Positions 43,492 through 51,184 of a stretch of 64,000 nucleotides of DNA are shown here, one piece after another. Source of the stretch: Ramlibacter albus. GTDB taxonomy: Bacteria; Pseudomonadota; Gammaproteobacteria; Burkholderiales; Burkholderiaceae_C. The stretch lies in NCBI RefSeq assembly GCF_014297445.1, contig NZ_JACORU010000005.1, forward strand, positions 124,001 to 188,000, given 5' to 3'. Position 1 is the first letter of the stretch; each line of letters begins with the position of its first letter. Both the position numbers and the translations under genes were made by a program. The notes below the pieces were generated by a model. That model worked only from the letters and a program-made list of their open reading frames with translations. It was not told where the DNA came from and ran no database searches.

Positions 43492-44478
43492 ATGCCCATC
43501 CACCTTCCCCGCATCTCGCGCCGCCGGCTGCTCGGCGCCGCGGCCCTCGGCGCGGCTGTGCCGGCGCTGGCCCAGCAGCCCGGCCTGCCCGGCCGCACCA
43601 TCCACCTCGTCGTGCCGTACCCGCCCGGCGGCACCACCGACCTGCAGGCGCGCGCCATCGCGCAGAAGGTGCAGGCGCAGACCGGCGCCACGCTGCTCGT
43701 GGAAAACAAGCCCGGTGCCGGCGGCAACATCGGCGTCGAGAGCGTGCTGAAGGCGCAGCCGCGCGACGGCACCACCATCGGCATCACGGCGATGAACTCG
43801 TTCGCCATCAACCCGCTGCTCACGCGCAAGCTGCCGTACGACGTGGCGCGCGACGTGCAGCCGATCACGCTGGTGGGCAGCATGCCCAACATCGTGCTCG
43901 TGCACCCGGACGTGCCTGCCCGGGACCTGCAGGACCTCGCGAAACTCGCGCGGGCCGGCGACGTCACCTATGCGTCGCCCGGCGCCGGCACCTCGGTGCA
44001 CCTGGCTGCCGAGATGATGGCCGACCAGCTCGGCGTGAAGCTGCGGCACGTGCCGTATCGCGGCGACGCACCCGCCCTGCAGGATGTGCTGGGTGGCCGT
44101 GTGCCCGTGATGCTCGCCAACCTGCCGGGCGTGATCGAGCATGTGCGCGCCGGCAAGCTGCGCGCGCTCGCCGTCACCTCGGCGAAGCGCTCGCCCATCC
44201 TGCCGCAAGTGCCCACGGTAGCCGAGTCGGGCCTGCCCGGTTTCGACGTGAAAGCGTTCTTCGCGCTCTTCACGGCCCGAGGGGTCGCGGCCGACATGGT
44301 GGCCGCGCTCAACCGCGAGTTCGGCAAGGCGATCAACCACACCGACGTGCGGACCCAGTTCGCCCGGCTGGGGATCGACACCGCCGCCTCGTCGGTCGAG
44401 GCGCTCACGGCGCTGATCTACCTCGAGTCGCGCAAGTGGGCGCCGATCGTGCAGAAGACGGGCGCGACCTGGGACTGA
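43492..44478 (+). CDS. Bug-family periplasmic solute receptor (fourth of five)
   Basis: A 328-residue receptor. The signal region contains SRRRLLGAAALGAAVPALA, with a twin-arginine-like start, and the mature protein begins near QQPGLPGRTIHLVVPYPPGGTTD. The C-terminal SGLPGFDVKAFFALF is typical. AAGGAG before the ATG is strong. It is divergent from the SDR/ligase operon and shares its regulatory region with two LysR-type boxes, so the two units are probably co-regulated. Confidence 0.92.
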   Translation: MPIHLPRISRRRLLGAAALGAAVPALAQQPGLPGRTIHLVVPYPPGGTTDLQARAIAQKVQAQTGATLLVENKPGAGGNIGVESVLKAQPRDGTTIGITAMNSFAINPLLTRKLPYDVARDVQPITLVGSMPNIVLVHPDVPARDLQDLAKLARAGDVTYASPGAGTSVHLAAEMMADQLGVKLRHVPYRGDAPALQDVLGGRVPVMLANLPGVIEHVRAGKLRALAVTSAKRSPILPQVPTVAESGLPGFDVKAFFALFTARGVAADMVAALNREFGKAINHTDVRTQFARLGIDTAASSVEALTALIYLESRKWAPIVQKTGATWD

Positions 44479-44486
44479 CATACTCC

Positions 44487-44507
44487 ACCTCCTCAATTGC
44501 TGGAGGT
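44487..44507 (+). promoter_or_regulatory. Hairpin covering the ribosome binding site of the next gene
   Basis: ACCTCC-N9-GGAGGT forms a 6-bp stem whose right arm is the GGAGG binding site of the gene at 44512. Pairing would hide the site. No T-run follows, so it is not a Rho-independent terminator. Confidence 0.45.
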
Positions 44508-44511
44508 TGCG

Positions 44512-45153
44512 ATGGCAGTACGCGTGTGTTGTTTCGGTGTTTCGCTCGACGGCTACTCGGCCGGCCCCAACCAGGGCCTGCAGAACGCGCTCGGCGAGAA
44601 CTTCTTCGACGTGATGAAGTGGATGTTCCCCACGCGCATGTGGCACACGCTGTACGGGCAGGGTCCCGCCGAGACCGGCAAGGACAACATGATGGCCGAG
44701 CGCGGCTTCGAGAACATCGGCAGCTGGGTGATGGGCCGCAACATGTTCGGCCCGGTGCGCGGCCCGTGGCCGGACGACGAGTGGAAAGGCTGGTGGGGCG
44801 AGGAGCCGCCCTACCACTGCGATGTCTTCGTGCTCACGCACCACGCGCGGCCGCCGCTCGAGATGAAGGGCGGCACGACGTTCCACTTCGTCACCGACGG
44901 CATCCATGCCGCGCTGAACCGCGCGAAGCAAGCGGCTGCCGGCAAGGACGTGCGCATCGGCGGCGGCGCGGCGACCGTGCGGCAGTACTTGCAGGCACGC
45001 TTGATCGACGAGGCACACCTGGCGCTGGGCCCGGTGCTGATCGGGGCCGGCGAATCGCTGTTCAGCGGCATCGACCTGCGCGAGCTGGGCTACGAAGTGG
45101 CCGAGACGATCCCCGGCGAGCGCGCCACGCACATCGTGCTGCGCAGGAAGTGA
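44512..45153 (+). CDS. Dihydrofolate reductase-like (RibD C-terminal fold) protein
   Basis: A 213-residue reductase-fold protein. The N-terminus VRVCCFGVSLDGYSAGPNQ and the segment NIGSWVMGRNMFG are typical of the RibD-C/DHFR superfamily, and the end has LIDEAHLALGPVLIGAGESLF then ATHIVLRRK. Such proteins are NADPH-dependent reductases with unknown substrates. GGAGG five bases before the ATG sits in a hairpin. A TTG upstream is less likely. Confidence 0.8.
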   Translation: MAVRVCCFGVSLDGYSAGPNQGLQNALGENFFDVMKWMFPTRMWHTLYGQGPAETGKDNMMAERGFENIGSWVMGRNMFGPVRGPWPDDEWKGWWGEEPPYHCDVFVLTHHARPPLEMKGGTTFHFVTDGIHAALNRAKQAAAGKDVRIGGGAATVRQYLQARLIDEAHLALGPVLIGAGESLFSGIDLRELGYEVAETIPGERATHIVLRRK

Positions 45154-45154
45154 G

Positions 45155-45523
45155 TCAGGCCGTGCGGTCGCTCCACCACCCGCCGTAATCCTTGTCGCTG
45201 CCCAGCACCCACAGTGCAAGGAGCAGCACCGCCGTGCCCGTGATGAAGCAGGAGAGCGTTGCTGCGGACAGGTGCGAGAAGCCCAGCAGCCACGGCGATG
45301 CGGCGACCCACAGCCCGAGCAGCGCTTCGGTCCACTCTTCCCACGCGAGCGGCAGGAACACGGCGCCGAGCGAAGCGGCCAGCAGGAACAGGCCCATCAC
45401 CATGCTGTTGGACATGGCCATGCTGTCGCCGCCGAAGCCCAGCACCCAGGGCGCCGCAACCAGCCAGAGGGCGAGCAGGGCGTTGGCTACGTCCTGCCAG
45501 TGCTTGAAATACAGGTGGCGCAT
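45155..45523 (-). CDS. SPW-repeat membrane protein
   Basis: A 122-residue, four-helix inner-membrane protein with two SPW motifs (AAPWVLGF near residue 24 and ASPWLLGF near residue 75), each preceded by a conserved W-x-x-A pattern. The function of the family is unknown. A 9-bp stem hides its binding site. It ends 1 bp from the convergent reductase-fold gene. Confidence 0.88.
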   Translation of the reverse strand: MRHLYFKHWQDVANALLALWLVAAPWVLGFGGDSMAMSNSMVMGLFLLAASLGAVFLPLAWEEWTEALLGLWVAASPWLLGFSHLSAATLSCFITGTAVLLLALWVLGSDKDYGGWWSDRTA

Positions 45524-45527
45524 GCAG

Positions 45528-45551
45528 TCCTCCTGAAGACGCTCAGGAGGA
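45528..45551 (-). promoter_or_regulatory. Hairpin sequestering the SPW ribosome binding site
   Basis: TCCTCCTGA and TCAGGAGGA form a perfect 9-bp stem with a 6-base loop. On the minus strand AGGAGGA, four bases before the SPW start, is locked in the stem. It lies between the upstream Bug gene and SPW, with no T-run to make it a terminator. Confidence 0.6.
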
Positions 45552-45577
45552 ACTGTATGCCTTTGCCCTGTAACAAG

Positions 45578-46546
45578 CTACTGGCTGAGCTGGATATTTG
45601 CTTCCTTGATGATCTTTGCGTAAAGAGCCGCTTCCGCGCGAACCGTCTTGGCAAAATCATCGGGTTTGCTTCCAGCAACCTGCAGCCCCAGCGCCTCGAT
45701 CTTCGCGGTGACGTCGGGCATCTTCAGGATTCGGTTCACTTCGTCCGAGAGCTTCTGCACCACGGGCGCCGGTGCGTTCGCGGGCAGGAACACGCCGAAC
45801 CAGCCGTACGGGTCGAACGAGTGGTAACCGAGCTCCACGAAGGTGGGCACGTCCGGCAGGCCCGGCATGCGTGAAGTGCCGGTCACGGCGAGCGGGCGGA
45901 TGTTCTTCAACTGCGGCCGCGCGGATGCGCTGTCGACGAAGGCCGCCGTCACCTGGCCGCCCACGAGGTTCGTCATCAGCGGCGCCGCGCCCTGGAACGG
46001 CACGTGCACGAGGTCCAGCCCCGCCTGCATGTTCAGCAGCGCGCCCTGGATGTGCGACGAAGTGCCCGCGCCGTAGGAGCCCACGTTCATCTTGCCCTTG
46101 TTGGCCTTCGCGAGCGCGATGAACTCCTTGAGGTCCTTCGCGGGCGAGGACAGCGGCACGGCCAGCATGCTGGGGCTGCGCGCGATCATCGACACCGGCG
46201 CGAAGTCCTTCACCGGGTCGTAGGGCAGCTTGTCCATCATGGCGGGCTGCTGGACGATGGCCGTGATCGCGATGAGCACCGTGTGGCCGTCGGCCGGGGC
46301 CTTGGCGACGAAGTTGTTGCCGATGGTACCCGCGGCGCCCGGCCTGTTCTCCACCAGCGCGGGCTGGCCCCAGGCCTCCTGCAGCTTCTGCGCCAGCGTG
46401 CGCGCCAGCGTGTCGGTGGCGCCGCCCGCGGGGTAGGGCACCACCAGCTTGAGGGGCTGCGCGGGGTAGTTCTGCGCAAGGGCAGGCAGGGCGCACACGG
46501 CCAGGCCGGCAACCACGAATGCACGGCGCAGCATCGACATCTTCAT
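45578..46546 (-). CDS. Bug-family periplasmic solute receptor (fifth of five)
   Basis: A 322-residue receptor. A signal peptide (through ALPALAQ) precedes NYPAQPLKLVVPYPAGGATDTLAR. C-terminal blocks PGLPDVPTFVELGYHSFDPYGWFGVF fit the family over residues 215-240. It is the last metabolic gene of the long operon and lies 28 bp after the acyl-CoA dehydrogenase, so it may capture the compound degraded by this operon. Confidence 0.92.
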   Translation of the reverse strand: MKMSMLRRAFVVAGLAVCALPALAQNYPAQPLKLVVPYPAGGATDTLARTLAQKLQEAWGQPALVENRPGAAGTIGNNFVAKAPADGHTVLIAITAIVQQPAMMDKLPYDPVKDFAPVSMIARSPSMLAVPLSSPAKDLKEFIALAKANKGKMNVGSYGAGTSSHIQGALLNMQAGLDLVHVPFQGAAPLMTNLVGGQVTAAFVDSASARPQLKNIRPLAVTGTSRMPGLPDVPTFVELGYHSFDPYGWFGVFLPANAPAPVVQKLSDEVNRILKMPDVTAKIEALGLQVAGSKPDDFAKTVRAEAALYAKIIKEANIQLSQ

Positions 46547-46574
46547 CGGGCTTGTCTCCTCGGGTTCTGGGGGT

Positions 46575-47729
46575 TCACTGGTGGGCCGCGCGGATCATGT
46601 TGCGCGCGATCACGATCTGCTGGATCTGGGTGGTGCCTTCGTACAGGCGGAAGATGCGCACGTCGCGGTAGAAGCGCTCGATGCCGAAGTCGGCCATGTA
46701 GCCGCTGCCGCCGAAGATCTGCACCGCGCGGTCGGCCACGCGGCCGCACATCTCGCTGGCGAACATCTTGCTGCACGAGGCTTCGGTCGAGACGTTCTTC
46801 CCCTCGTCGCGCTTGCGCGCCGCGTCGAGCACCATGCACTTCGCGGCGTAGATCTCGGCCTGGCTGTCGGCGAGCATCGCCTGCACGAGCTGGAACTCGG
46901 CGATCGGCTGGCCGAACTGCTTGCGCTCGATGGCGTAGTTCAGGGCGTCGCGCAGCATGCGTTCGGCCACGCCCACGCAGATGGCGGCGATGTGGATGCG
47001 GCCCTTCTCCAGCACCTTCATCGCGGTCTTGAAGCCCTGGCCTTCCTTGCCGCCGATCAGCTGCGTGGCGGGCACGCGGCAGTTCTCGAAGATGACGTCG
47101 GCCGTGTGCGCGCCGCGCTGGCCCATCTTCTTGTCCTTCTTGCCGATGGTGATGCCGGGGGTGTCGGCGTCGACGATGAAGGCCGACACGCCGCCCGCGC
47201 CTTTTTCCTGGGGGTTGGTGCGGGCCATCAGCGTGAAGAGGCCTGCTTGCGGCGCATTGGTGATGAAGCGCTTGGTGCCGTTCACCACGTAGTGGTCGCC
47301 GTCGAGGATGGCTGTGGTGCGCAGTGATGCCGCGTCGGAGCCCGCTTCGGGTTCGGTGAGTGCGAAGGAGGCGAGGAGCTCGCCCGTGGCCAGCTTGGGC
47401 AGGTACTTGTCCTTCTGCTCTTGGGTCCCGTCCATCAGGATGCCCTGCGAGCCGATGCCGACGGTGGTGCCGAAGAGGGAGCGGAAGCAGGGCGAGGTCT
47501 GCCCCATGGCGAACATCACCTCCACTTCTTCTTCCATGGTCGCGCCGAAGCCGCCGTATTCCTCGGGGATGGTCAGGCCGAAAAGGCCCAGCTCCTTCAT
47601 GCCGTTGGCGAGCTCCTCGGGGATCTCGTCGGTCTCCGACACGAGCGCTTCGTTGGGCACGAGTTTCTCGCGCACGTAGCGGTTCACCGAGTCAAGAAGC
47701 TGGGAGAGGATTTCGGGGTCGCGAATCAT
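46575..47729 (-). CDS. Acyl-CoA dehydrogenase with canonical catalytic glutamate
   Basis: A 384-residue flavoenzyme. Motifs are ALTEPEAGSDAASLRT, KRFITNAPQAGLF and KGRIHIAAICVGVAERML, and the C-terminal LYEGTTQIQQIVIARN keeps the canonical glutamate base. It is coupled by ATGA to the thiolase-like gene. With the enzyme at 54006 it makes two dehydrogenases in the same operon, perhaps for successive cycles of side-chain shortening. Confidence 0.92.
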   Translation of the reverse strand: MIRDPEILSQLLDSVNRYVREKLVPNEALVSETDEIPEELANGMKELGLFGLTIPEEYGGFGATMEEEVEVMFAMGQTSPCFRSLFGTTVGIGSQGILMDGTQEQKDKYLPKLATGELLASFALTEPEAGSDAASLRTTAILDGDHYVVNGTKRFITNAPQAGLFTLMARTNPQEKGAGGVSAFIVDADTPGITIGKKDKKMGQRGAHTADVIFENCRVPATQLIGGKEGQGFKTAMKVLEKGRIHIAAICVGVAERMLRDALNYAIERKQFGQPIAEFQLVQAMLADSQAEIYAAKCMVLDAARKRDEGKNVSTEASCSKMFASEMCGRVADRAVQIFGGSGYMADFGIERFYRDVRIFRLYEGTTQIQQIVIARNMIRAAHQ

Positions 47730-48898
47730 AGGGCCTCCGCAGTGCCGAGAATGGCCGTGGACTGGCTGGACAAGGTGCCGCCGTTGCCATGCGCGATGGC
47801 GGTCTTCGCGCCATTGACCTGGCGCTCGCCGCCTTCGCCACGCAATTGCCGCACCGCTTCGATCAAGGCGAAGATGCCGTACATGCCGGGGTGCGTGCAG
47901 GACAGCCCGCCGCCGTTGGTGTTGACCGGCAGCTTGCCGCCGGGTGCGATGTTTCCGTTGGCGACAAATGCGCCGCCTTCGCCCTTGGCGCAGAACCCCA
48001 GGTCTTCCAGGAACAGGATCGTGTTGATCGTGAAAGCGTCGTAGAGCTCCACCACGTCGATGTCCTTCGGCGCCATCCCCGCCATCGCGAAAGCCTCCGC
48101 GCCCGATTGCTTCGCGGAAGTCACCGTGAGGTCGTGCATCGACGAGACCTGCCGGTTCCACACCGCGGTCGCATTGCCCAGCACGTACACCGGCTTCTTC
48201 GGAAGGTCACGTGCGCGGTCGGCACGTGTGAGCACGAAGGCTCCGGCGCCGTCGGTGACGAGGCAGCAGTCGCGCACGGTCAGCGGGTCAGACACCATGC
48301 GCGACTTGAGCACGTCCTCGCGCGTGAGCGGGTCGCGCATGAAGGCTTCGGGGTTGAGGCGCGCCCACGCTCGCGCGGCCACGGCCACGTCGGCCATCTG
48401 CTCGCGTGTCGTGCCGAACTCGTGCATGTGGCGTGAGGCCGCAAGCGCGTAGGCGGAGGCGGGCAGCAGCGGCTCGTACGGGTGCTCGTACGGTTGCGGG
48501 TCGAGCAGGCGGCGCGCGGGCGCCATTTCCTTGCGGCCGAAGGTTGCCGTGCGCTGCACGCTGCCATAGGCCACGAGAACCGCATTGCACTGGCCCGACT
48601 GCAAGGCCAGCATCGCCGGCAGCAGGTGCGCGATGAAGCTGGAGCCGCCGAGCATCGTGCCGTTGATGAAGCGCGGGTTCAGGCCGAGGTGCTCGATGAC
48701 GGGCATCGGCCACATCGTGGCGGAGACGCTCGCCGTCGCCAGGCCGTCGATGTCGCTCATCTTGAGGCCGGCATCCGCGACGGCGGCGTGCGCGGCGCGG
48801 GCGAGCAGTTCCATGTCGGTGAAGCCGGGGGATTCGCCGCACCCGTAAGTGGCCGCGCCGACGATCGCGCAGGAGCCGCGCAAATCTTTCAAGCTCAT
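47726..48898 (-). CDS. Thiolase-fold protein lacking both catalytic cysteines (Ltp2-like aldolase candidate)
   Basis: A 390-residue thiolase-superfamily protein. The nucleophilic cysteine position reads FINGTMLGGSSF, with Met in its place, and the second cysteine region reads AHGNGGTLSSQS; the histidine in GGLSCTHPGMYG is kept. It cannot be a normal thiolase. Ltp2 and related steroid aldolases show the same loss and need a DUF35 partner, which is the next gene upstream and overlaps by ATGA. A retro-aldol cleavage of a beta-hydroxyacyl-CoA is therefore the best hypothesis. Confidence 0.85.
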   Translation of the reverse strand: MSLKDLRGSCAIVGAATYGCGESPGFTDMELLARAAHAAVADAGLKMSDIDGLATASVSATMWPMPVIEHLGLNPRFINGTMLGGSSFIAHLLPAMLALQSGQCNAVLVAYGSVQRTATFGRKEMAPARRLLDPQPYEHPYEPLLPASAYALAASRHMHEFGTTREQMADVAVAARAWARLNPEAFMRDPLTREDVLKSRMVSDPLTVRDCCLVTDGAGAFVLTRADRARDLPKKPVYVLGNATAVWNRQVSSMHDLTVTSAKQSGAEAFAMAGMAPKDIDVVELYDAFTINTILFLEDLGFCAKGEGGAFVANGNIAPGGKLPVNTNGGGLSCTHPGMYGIFALIEAVRQLRGEGGERQVNGAKTAIAHGNGGTLSSQSTAILGTAEAL

Positions 48899-49254
48899 TT
48901 CGCGCCCTCCGCTTCGAAGAGCACGAGCCCGTTGACGACCTTCGCCTTTACGCGCTGGCCGATCTTCACGGCGTCGGGCGCGAGGTTGTCCACGCGCGAC
49001 ATCAGGCGCACACCTTCGTCCAGGTCGACCAGCGACACGTTGAGGTCGCCGCCGTCGGCCGGCTTGCGGCGCACGGTGGTGACGGCATGCACGACGCCGC
49101 TGCCCTTCGGCGCTTTCCATTCCAGCGACATGCTGCCGCAGTGCGGGCACAGCTCGCGCGGGTAGTAGACGTGCTTGCCGCACGCGGTGCAGCGCTGGAT
49201 CAGGAACTCGCCCTGTTCCAGCTTCGCCTGGTGGTAAGCCAGCACACCGCTCAT
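48895..49254 (-). CDS. DUF35 zinc-ribbon/OB-fold protein
   Basis: A 119-residue two-domain protein. The rubredoxin-like zinc ribbon is RCTACGKHVYYPRELCPHCGS (two C-x2-C pairs), followed by an OB fold (WKAPKGSGVVHAVTTVRR, then VNGLVLFEAEG). DUF35 proteins bind CoA thioesters and act as obligate partners of thiolase-fold enzymes. Overlap with the cysteine-less thiolase gene implies a complex. It also overlaps the SDR gene by ATGA. Confidence 0.92.
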   Translation of the reverse strand: MSGVLAYHQAKLEQGEFLIQRCTACGKHVYYPRELCPHCGSMSLEWKAPKGSGVVHAVTTVRRKPADGGDLNVSLVDLDEGVRLMSRVDNLAPDAVKIGQRVKAKVVNGLVLFEAEGAK

Positions 49255-50168
49255 ACCGGGTCCCAGTTGAAGACGTCGCCGGAGCGGTCCAGGTCGAAGA
49301 AGCTCTTCTTCAGCGCGGGCAGGGCGTGGGTGAGCACGGTCTGCGGCGTCCAGCCCTCGCCGCGATGCACCGAGCGCACCGGCCGCGGCTGGCTCATCAG
49401 GAAGATCTCGTTGTTGCGCACCGCGAAGATCTGGCCGGTGACGTCCTTCGCCGAATCGCTGGCGAGCGCCACCGCCATCGGCGCGATCTTGGCCGGCGTC
49501 ATCTGCTTCATGCGGTCGACGCGTGCCTGCTCCTCGGGCGTGTCCGTCGGGATCGAGCCGATCATGCGGCTCCACGCGAACGGCGCGATGCAGTTGCTGC
49601 GCACGTTGAACTTCTGCATGTCCAGCGCGATGGATTTCGACAGGGCCGCGATGCCCAGCTTGGCCGCCGCGTAGTTGGCCTGCCCGAAGTTGCCCACGAG
49701 GCCCGAGGTGGACGTCATGTGCACGTACACGCCGCTTTCCTGCTCCTTGAAGTGGGCGGATGCCGCGCGGCTGACGTAGTAGCTGCCGTACAGGTGCACC
49801 TTGATGACCGAGTCCCACTCCTCGTCGCTCATCTTGTGGAAGAAGCGGTCGCGCAGGATGCCGGCGTTGTTGACCACGACGTCGATACGGCCGAAGGTTT
49901 CGATGGCGGTGCCGATGATGCGCGCCGCGGCCGCGCGGTCCGACACGCTGTCCGTGTTGGCGACGGCCTGGCCACCCAGCGCCTTGATCTCGTTGACCAC
50001 GGCCTGCGCCGGGCCCTCGTTCTTGCCTTCGCCCGCGACCGAAGCGCCGATGTCGTTGACCACGACCTTCGCGCCTTCGCGGGCCATTGCCAGCGCGATG
50101 TCGCGGCCGATGCCCCCGCCCGCGCCCGTGACGACGACCACCTTGTCCTGAACCATGCTACTCATCAT
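49251..50168 (-). CDS. SDR dehydrogenase, MFE-2-like 3-hydroxyacyl-CoA dehydrogenase
   Basis: A 305-residue short-chain dehydrogenase. VVVVTGAGGGIGRDIALAMA binds NAD, VVVNNAGILRDRFFHKMSD is the MFE-2-type strand, and the active-site Tyr-Lys lies in ANYAAAKLG. The extended C-terminus fits multifunctional beta-oxidation dehydrogenases. AAGGAGAAAG upstream supports the start. It overlaps the crotonase gene by 11 bp and probably oxidises the hydroxyacyl-CoA produced in this operon. Confidence 0.9.
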   Translation of the reverse strand: MMSSMVQDKVVVVTGAGGGIGRDIALAMAREGAKVVVNDIGASVAGEGKNEGPAQAVVNEIKALGGQAVANTDSVSDRAAAARIIGTAIETFGRIDVVVNNAGILRDRFFHKMSDEEWDSVIKVHLYGSYYVSRAASAHFKEQESGVYVHMTSTSGLVGNFGQANYAAAKLGIAALSKSIALDMQKFNVRSNCIAPFAWSRMIGSIPTDTPEEQARVDRMKQMTPAKIAPMAVALASDSAKDVTGQIFAVRNNEIFLMSQPRPVRSVHRGEGWTPQTVLTHALPALKKSFFDLDRSGDVFNWDPV

Positions 50169-50952
50169 CTTTCTCCTTGTACGTGGGCCAATGGAACGCC
50201 AGCGGCTGCTTCTCGATGAAGCGCTTCACGGCGTCCTTGTGTGCGGGGGTGCTGAAGAGCAGTGCCTGCGCGTTCGCCTCGGCGTCGAGCACCGCGTCCA
50301 GCTCGCCCGTGTTCGCCGTGCTGCGCTTGACGATGCTCACCGCGATGGGCGAGGCGTGGGCGAAGCTCGCCGCGATGGCCATCGCGCGCGGCAGCAGGTC
50401 GTCGTGTTCGTGCAGCTCCATCACGATGCCGAGCTCTTTCGCTTCCTGTGCCTGCACTTCGCGTGCGGACAGCATCAGCTCGCGGGCGCGCTGCGCGCCG
50501 ACCACGCGCGGCAGCAGGTAGAACGCGCCGCAGTCGGGGATGAGGCCGATGCGCAGGAACACCATGCAGAAGCGGGCGCGCGGTGTGGCGACCACGATGT
50601 CGGCCGCCAGCGCGATGCTGAAGCCCGCGCCGTAGGCCGGGCCGTCGACCGCCGCGATGACCGGCTTTTCCAGCGTGATCAGCTCGCGCATCCACTTCTG
50701 CGTCGCGTGCATGCGGGCGCGGCCCACGGGCGGGTCGATGGGCGCGAGGGCCATGCCCTTGACGTCGCCGCCCGCGCTGAACGCGCCGGCCGATCCGGTG
50801 ATCACGACCGCGCGCACCTCGTCGTCCGTCTTCACAGCCTCGATCGCGGCGGCGAGCTGCTCGCGCAGCTCGGGCGTGAACGCGTTGCGCGTGGCAGGGC
50901 TGTCGAGGGTGATGACGCCGGTGTGCCCGATGACTTCCAGTCGAACGCTCAT
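50158..50952 (-). CDS. Enoyl-CoA hydratase/isomerase family protein (PaaG-like)
   Basis: A 264-residue crotonase. Oxyanion-hole segments are FSAGGDVKGM and DGPAYGAGFSIALAADIVV. The first hydratase glutamate is absent, but FLRIGLIPDCGAFYLLPR has the Asp used by PaaG-type isomerases, and ARELML keeps the second acidic residue. Isomerase activity is as likely as hydration. AGAAAGG before the ATG survives the IS insertion just upstream. Confidence 0.88.
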   Translation of the reverse strand: MSVRLEVIGHTGVITLDSPATRNAFTPELREQLAAAIEAVKTDDEVRAVVITGSAGAFSAGGDVKGMALAPIDPPVGRARMHATQKWMRELITLEKPVIAAVDGPAYGAGFSIALAADIVVATPRARFCMVFLRIGLIPDCGAFYLLPRVVGAQRARELMLSAREVQAQEAKELGIVMELHEHDDLLPRAMAIAASFAHASPIAVSIVKRSTANTGELDAVLDAEANAQALLFSTPAHKDAVKRFIEKQPLAFHWPTYKEKDDE

Positions 50953-50973
50953 GCGGCCCTACCTTTCTCAGTG

Positions 50974-51184
50974 CCGAGAGATCGGTGCCTGGTGTGGCAT
51001 GCCATGATGGACGCCAGGCGGCGGGAGGGGATGGCTTTCATGCTGGCTGCACTCGATGGCTCCGGAGGCACCTCCCCCTCTCCGCCCTCCCTTTTCGACC
51101 GCTGATTAGGCTTTGCGAACGATCGCTATGTAGGGCGTAGCCGGCGAGGAAGGGTTGCCTTGTGCTTCGTGAAGGAGACGGCTC
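50974..51184 (+). ncRNA. Candidate IS110 bridge RNA region
   Basis: This 5' non-coding part of the IS110 element is rich in stem-loops: CCGA...TCGG (50974-50985), GCCTGG (50987-50992) pairing with CCAGGC (51014-51019) around the palindrome TGGCATGCCA (50995-51004), and GGAGG-CA-CCTCC (51064-51075). In IS110-group elements this region encodes the bridge RNA. Its exact ends, and whether all of it belongs to the element, are not clear. Confidence 0.35.

Noticed and set aside
42247..45219. A 990-codon open frame on the minus strand
   Set aside because: It crosses the SDR, Bug and reductase-fold genes in other frames and is Arg/His/Gly-rich, a shadow of GC-rich coding DNA.
50949..51041. A short open frame ending in ATGA at the crotonase start, perhaps the remnant of a gene cut by the IS
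   Set aside because: Thirty codons of Arg- and Ala-rich sequence without recognisable similarity; the overlap may be chance.
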